In this document: in pieces, positions 43,468-45,547 of the stretch
Numbering within the stretch: the first letter of the stretch is position 1
Layout of the letters: each line of letters starts with the position of its first letter
From: Candidatus Sulfotelmatobacter sp.
Lineage (GTDB): Bacteria > Acidobacteriota > Terriglobia > Terriglobales > Acidobacteriaceae
Direction: 5' to 3'
DNA: 45,547 bases
Assembly: GCA_030040965.1 (NCBI GenBank)
Contig: JASHOT010000001.1
Coordinates: 1-45,547, forward strand
Translations under genes and position numbers: made by a program
The notes under the pieces: model-generated
Told to the model about the DNA's origin: nothing
The model's input: the letters and a program-made list of their open reading frames with translations, nothing else
Databases searched by the model: none

Positions 43468-44583
43468 ATGGCATTTCCTATCACCCGTCTGCGCCGCCTG
43501 CGCCGATCGGCGGAATTGCGCAACTTTGTCGCGGAAACGCGTCTGACGCCCGATGCATTTGTCTATCCCATGTTTGTTTGCCCGGGGGAGGGAGTGCGGA
43601 AGGAAGTGCGCTCCATGCCGGGCGTGTTCAATCTGTCGGTGGACGAGGCGGTAAAGGAAGCGCATGAGGCGCATGGGCTGGGCGTGCCGTCGGTAATTCT
43701 GTTCGGCCTGCCGGATAAGAAAGATGAAGTGGCAACCGGCGCATGGGCAGACGACGGGATTGTGCAGCAGGCGGCGCGGGCGATGAAGCGTGAAGTGCCG
43801 GGGCTCATTCTGATGGGCGATGTGTGCCTGTGCGAATACATGTCACATGGGCATTGCGGAATTGTGAAGGAGACTCCGCTGGCGAAGTCGTTGGGCGCGG
43901 CGGCGCGGGAAACGCTCCAGGCAAGCGCGGCGGTGGCGGTTCGGAACGGCAAAGACAAAAAAAAGGCGATCGAGAAAGTGGCGGCGCAGATGGAGAAATA
44001 TGCGCGGCAACTCGATTACGAGATCGTCAATGACGCTTCGCTCGAGTTGCTGGCGCGGACGGCGGTTTCGCTGGCGAAGGCGGGGATCGACATTATTGCG
44101 CCGTCGGACATGATGGATGGGCGCGTGGCGGCGATTCGCAAGGCGCTGGATGAAGCCGGATTGATCAACACACCGATTCTTTCGTATGCGGCAAAGTTCG
44201 CGTCGGGATTTTACGGGCCGTTCCGCGAAGCGGCGGATTCTACGCCCCAGTTCGGCGACCGGCGGTCGTATCAGATGGACAGCGCGAACATTCGCGAGGC
44301 GATGCGCGAGATTGCGCTCGACGTCGAAGAAGGCGCAGACATGATCATGGTGAAACCGGCGCTGCCTTATCTCGACGTGATTGCGGCGGCGCGGGAGAGA
44401 TTTGATTTGCCATTGGCGGCGTATCAGGTGTCGGGCGAGTACGCGATGATCGAGGCGGCGGCGCGCAATAACTGGATTGATCGCGAGCGCGTGATGATGG
44501 AGTCGCTGTTATCCATCCGGCGGGCGGGCGCAAGCATTATCCTGACGTACTACGCGAAGAAAGCAGCGAAGTTGCTGGGGTAG
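43468..44583 (+). CDS. hemB: Porphobilinogen synthase (delta-aminolevulinic acid dehydratase) with an extra internal segment
   Basis: Condenses two 5-aminolevulinates to porphobilinogen in tetrapyrrole synthesis. ATG 43468 has AAGGTG eight nt upstream (GTG 43459 is a weaker alternative), giving 371 residues against about 325-335 usual. The Zn-type cysteine motif [14 protein letters not shown] (C120, C122, C130) and Schiff-base lysines K243 ([13 protein letters not shown]) and K296 ([10 protein letters not shown]) are intact. Between HCGIV and VNDASLELL lies a charged, helical stretch (about 134-182, [20 protein letters not shown]) that normal HemB lacks. A CRP-like site and -10 element precede it. 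It converges with the ORF6N gene across a hairpin. Confidence 0.96.
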   Translation: MAFPITRLRRLRRSAELRNFVAETRLTPDAFVYPMFVCPGEGVRKEVRSMPGVFNLSVDEAVKEAHEAHGLGVPSVILFGLPDKKDEVATGAWADDGIVQQAARAMKREVPGLILMGDVCLCEYMSHGHCGIVKETPLAKSLGAAARETLQASAAVAVRNGKDKKKAIEKVAAQMEKYARQLDYEIVNDASLELLARTAVSLAKAGIDIIAPSDMMDGRVAAIRKALDEAGLINTPILSYAAKFASGFYGPFREAADSTPQFGDRRSYQMDSANIREAMREIALDVEEGADMIMVKPALPYLDVIAAARERFDLPLAAYQVSGEYAMIEAAARNNWIDRERVMMESLLSIRRAGASIILTYYAKKAAKLLG

Positions 44584-44660
44584 GTGAGAGTTCATCGGAA
44601 TCTGGCCATTAGTCCCCATCTTCGTCGGAAATCCCCACTTTGACCCTGTAGTCCTTGCCG

Positions 44661-44689
44661 TGATTCTCTGTTTCCTTTTAAGAGAATCA
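44661..44689. terminator. Hairpin between convergent hemB and ORF6N genes
   Basis: TGATTCTCT pairs perfectly with AGAGAATCA around an 11-nt loop rich in T. It is in the 138-bp convergent gap and probably terminates both transcripts. Confidence 0.55.
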
Positions 44690-44721
44690 AGATCCCACTG
44701 AAATTGCGAAAAAAACAAGAG

Positions 44722-45303
44722 TTAACGAGCCGCGCGGCGAACTGCGGCCAAGGACCGATTCTGGCGTTTCCCGGGTTCGGTGGAAAACTCGAAGCCGATG
44801 CGGCGGTGGTGAGCCGGAAGAGGAGCCATGAGTTCGTGGAGGGCTTCGACAAGTTCGTGAAGATCGGCGTCGTGCGCGTCCAGCCGGGCTTCGAGTTCGG
44901 CCAGCTTGGAAACAACTTGCCGATTGAGCACAAAGGCTTCCCGCAGCTGTACAAACGCACGCACCACGAAAAGGCTCATCGCGATCGCGCGCTTCGAGTT
45001 CAGAACAGTCGCCGCCATGACGGCTCCGTGTTCGGTAAAAGCGTGGGGGAGATGACGACGGCCACCGTGAGATGAACTTGAGGTCGCAAATTGCGACCTC
45101 AAGTTTCGGTACTCGGCGCGGGTCAAAGTAAAGAGAAAGTCGGATGGGAAGCGCTGCGGATTGCGCTTGATCTGCTCGTTCAAACGCTTCACGGGAACGC
45201 CATAAAGCTCGGCCAAATCCGCATCGAGAATGACTCTTTGATTGCGCAAGACGAGGATCTTGGAGCCAGCTTTCTTAGCAAGGATGATAGCGGTTTTGTT
45301 CAT
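44722..45303 (-). CDS. ORF6N-domain protein
   Basis: A 193-residue protein with the phage-type ORF6N DNA-binding domain at about 15-105: ILVLRNQRVILDADLAELYG, VKRLNEQIKRNPQRFPSDFLF, YRNLRSQFATS and GGRRHLPHAFTEHGAVMAATVL. The C-terminal half is helical (VSKLAELEARLDAHDADL) and may mediate oligomerisation. ORF6N domains occur in phage and mobile-element regulators, but no phage genes are nearby. ATG 45303 is used; a TTG at 45330 lies inside a palindrome. The codons for residues 67-76 (NLRSQFATSS) form a perfect 15+1+15 palindrome, which recurs identically in the gene's own leader. This suggests self-regulation. Confidence 0.88.
   Translation of the reverse strand: MNKTAIILAKKAGSKILVLRNQRVILDADLAELYGVPVKRLNEQIKRNPQRFPSDFLFTLTRAEYRNLRSQFATSSSSHGGRRHLPHAFTEHGAVMAATVLNSKRAIAMSLFVVRAFVQLREAFVLNRQVVSKLAELEARLDAHDADLHELVEALHELMAPLPAHHRRIGFEFSTEPGKRQNRSLAAVRRAAR
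45075..45105. promoter_or_regulatory. Perfect palindrome inside the ORF6N coding sequence
   Basis: AACTTGAGGTCGCAA, one base and TTGCGACCTCAAGTT, exact reverse complements. On the minus strand it encodes NLRSQFATSS, a conserved part of the ORF6N domain. Identical to 45316-45346. Confidence 0.8.
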
Positions 45304-45315
45304 GGGCTGAAGGCC

Positions 45316-45346
45316 AACTTGAGGTCGCAAATTGCGACCTCAAGTT
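45316..45346. promoter_or_regulatory. Identical palindrome in the ORF6N leader
   Basis: The same 31-bp palindrome as 45075-45105 ends 13 nt before the ORF6N ATG, covering positions -13 to -43. As DNA it could be an operator. As RNA it would form a 15-pair hairpin over the ribosome-loading region. Confidence 0.75.
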
Positions 45347-45363
45347 TGAGAGTTGACAGGGAA

Positions 45364-45369
45364 ATCATA
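45364..45369 (-). promoter_or_regulatory. Possible -10 element for the ORF6N gene
   Basis: TATGAT on the minus strand, 18 bp before the leader palindrome. The transcript would start near 45357 and include the palindrome. No good -35 is visible, so this is tentative. Confidence 0.3.
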
Positions 45370-45547
45370 TCAAGCGGAGGGAAACAACGACACAAAAGAA
45401 CGGCAGTGATGAATAAGAGGTGTTCCAACTCGGGACTACAACTGCTATCAACAACGCTGCCACCTCAAAAGACTTAAGCAGCTCGGGATGTCTTTTAACC
45501 AAAATTGCGCATAGTTGATGTACATTCGAGCGCTCCAAAATCCTCTG
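45365..45547 (-). other. Open frame from the right edge, uncertain coding
   Basis: A minus-strand frame without stops enters from the window edge and ends at 45365-45367 (about 60 codons). The first part (ILERSNVHQLCAILVKRHPE) is protein-like; the last part is hydrophobic and compositionally odd. It could be the tail of a gene that lies outside the window, or non-coding sequence. Confidence 0.2.

Overview
The window looks like a chromosomal segment from an Acidobacteriota member, probably class Terriglobia. This is inferred from family content, not from a marker-gene search. The supporting features are an Oar-like TonB-dependent receptor with an N-terminal carboxypeptidase-regulatory domain, a PknB-type kinase with a PEGA-like tail, a sedolisin (S53) with serial Ig-like domains and a Cys-Gly tract, a DUF1080 protein, a secreted M28/M61 peptidase pair, and many hairpin repeats between genes. 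GC content is moderately high throughout. No rRNA, tRNA, CRISPR array, phage module or transposase was seen.

Layout. 1-5 kb: the start of an unknown gene, galK, a secreted TPR-like protein and a membrane Ser/Thr kinase. 5-10.2 kb: a DUF1080 protein, then a same-strand cluster of two tiny EamA/SMR-type membrane proteins (overlapping by 4 bp), an ArnT-like GT39/83 transferase and a GT21-like ceramide-glucosyltransferase homologue. This resembles a lipid-carrier flippase plus lipid glycosylation pathway. 10.3-13.2 kb: a small Cys/His-rich exported protein and a large outer-membrane receptor. 13.3-14.8 kb: two minimal regulators (LuxR-type HTH only, REC only) around a 50-aa Cys-rich ORF. 15-18 kb: holB, a GNAT, a dual-specificity phosphatase and tmk. 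18-25 kb: M28 and M61 peptidases divergent from a secreted GH31. 25-33 kb: the 1438-aa sedolisin, an ABC permease/ATPase pair and an orphan M17 N-terminal domain.

33.4-37.8 kb: an orphan BrnA antitoxin, rnhB, and the translation operon rpsP-khpA-rimM-trmD-rplS, read from a good sigma70-like promoter. Most of its longer gaps are filled with hairpin repeats. 37.8-43.2 kb: a DUF3592 protein, mutS2 (carrying a repeat inside its reading frame), a small unknown protein and a membrane histidine kinase. 43.3-45.5 kb: hemB with an unusual internal insertion and a CRP/FNR-type operator at its promoter, then an ORF6N-domain gene.

The most unusual signals are: (1) a perfect 15+1+15 palindrome present both in the leader of the ORF6N gene and, identically, inside its own conserved coding motif; (2) a double-hairpin repeat family with one copy translated within MutS2; (3) dense TAAA-loop and CAAGCC/GGCTTG hairpin families; (4) the EamA-EamA-ArnT-GT21 cluster without other arn genes; (5) orphan BrnA with a palindrome over its likely promoter; (6) the CRP-like site placed for class II activation of hemB.
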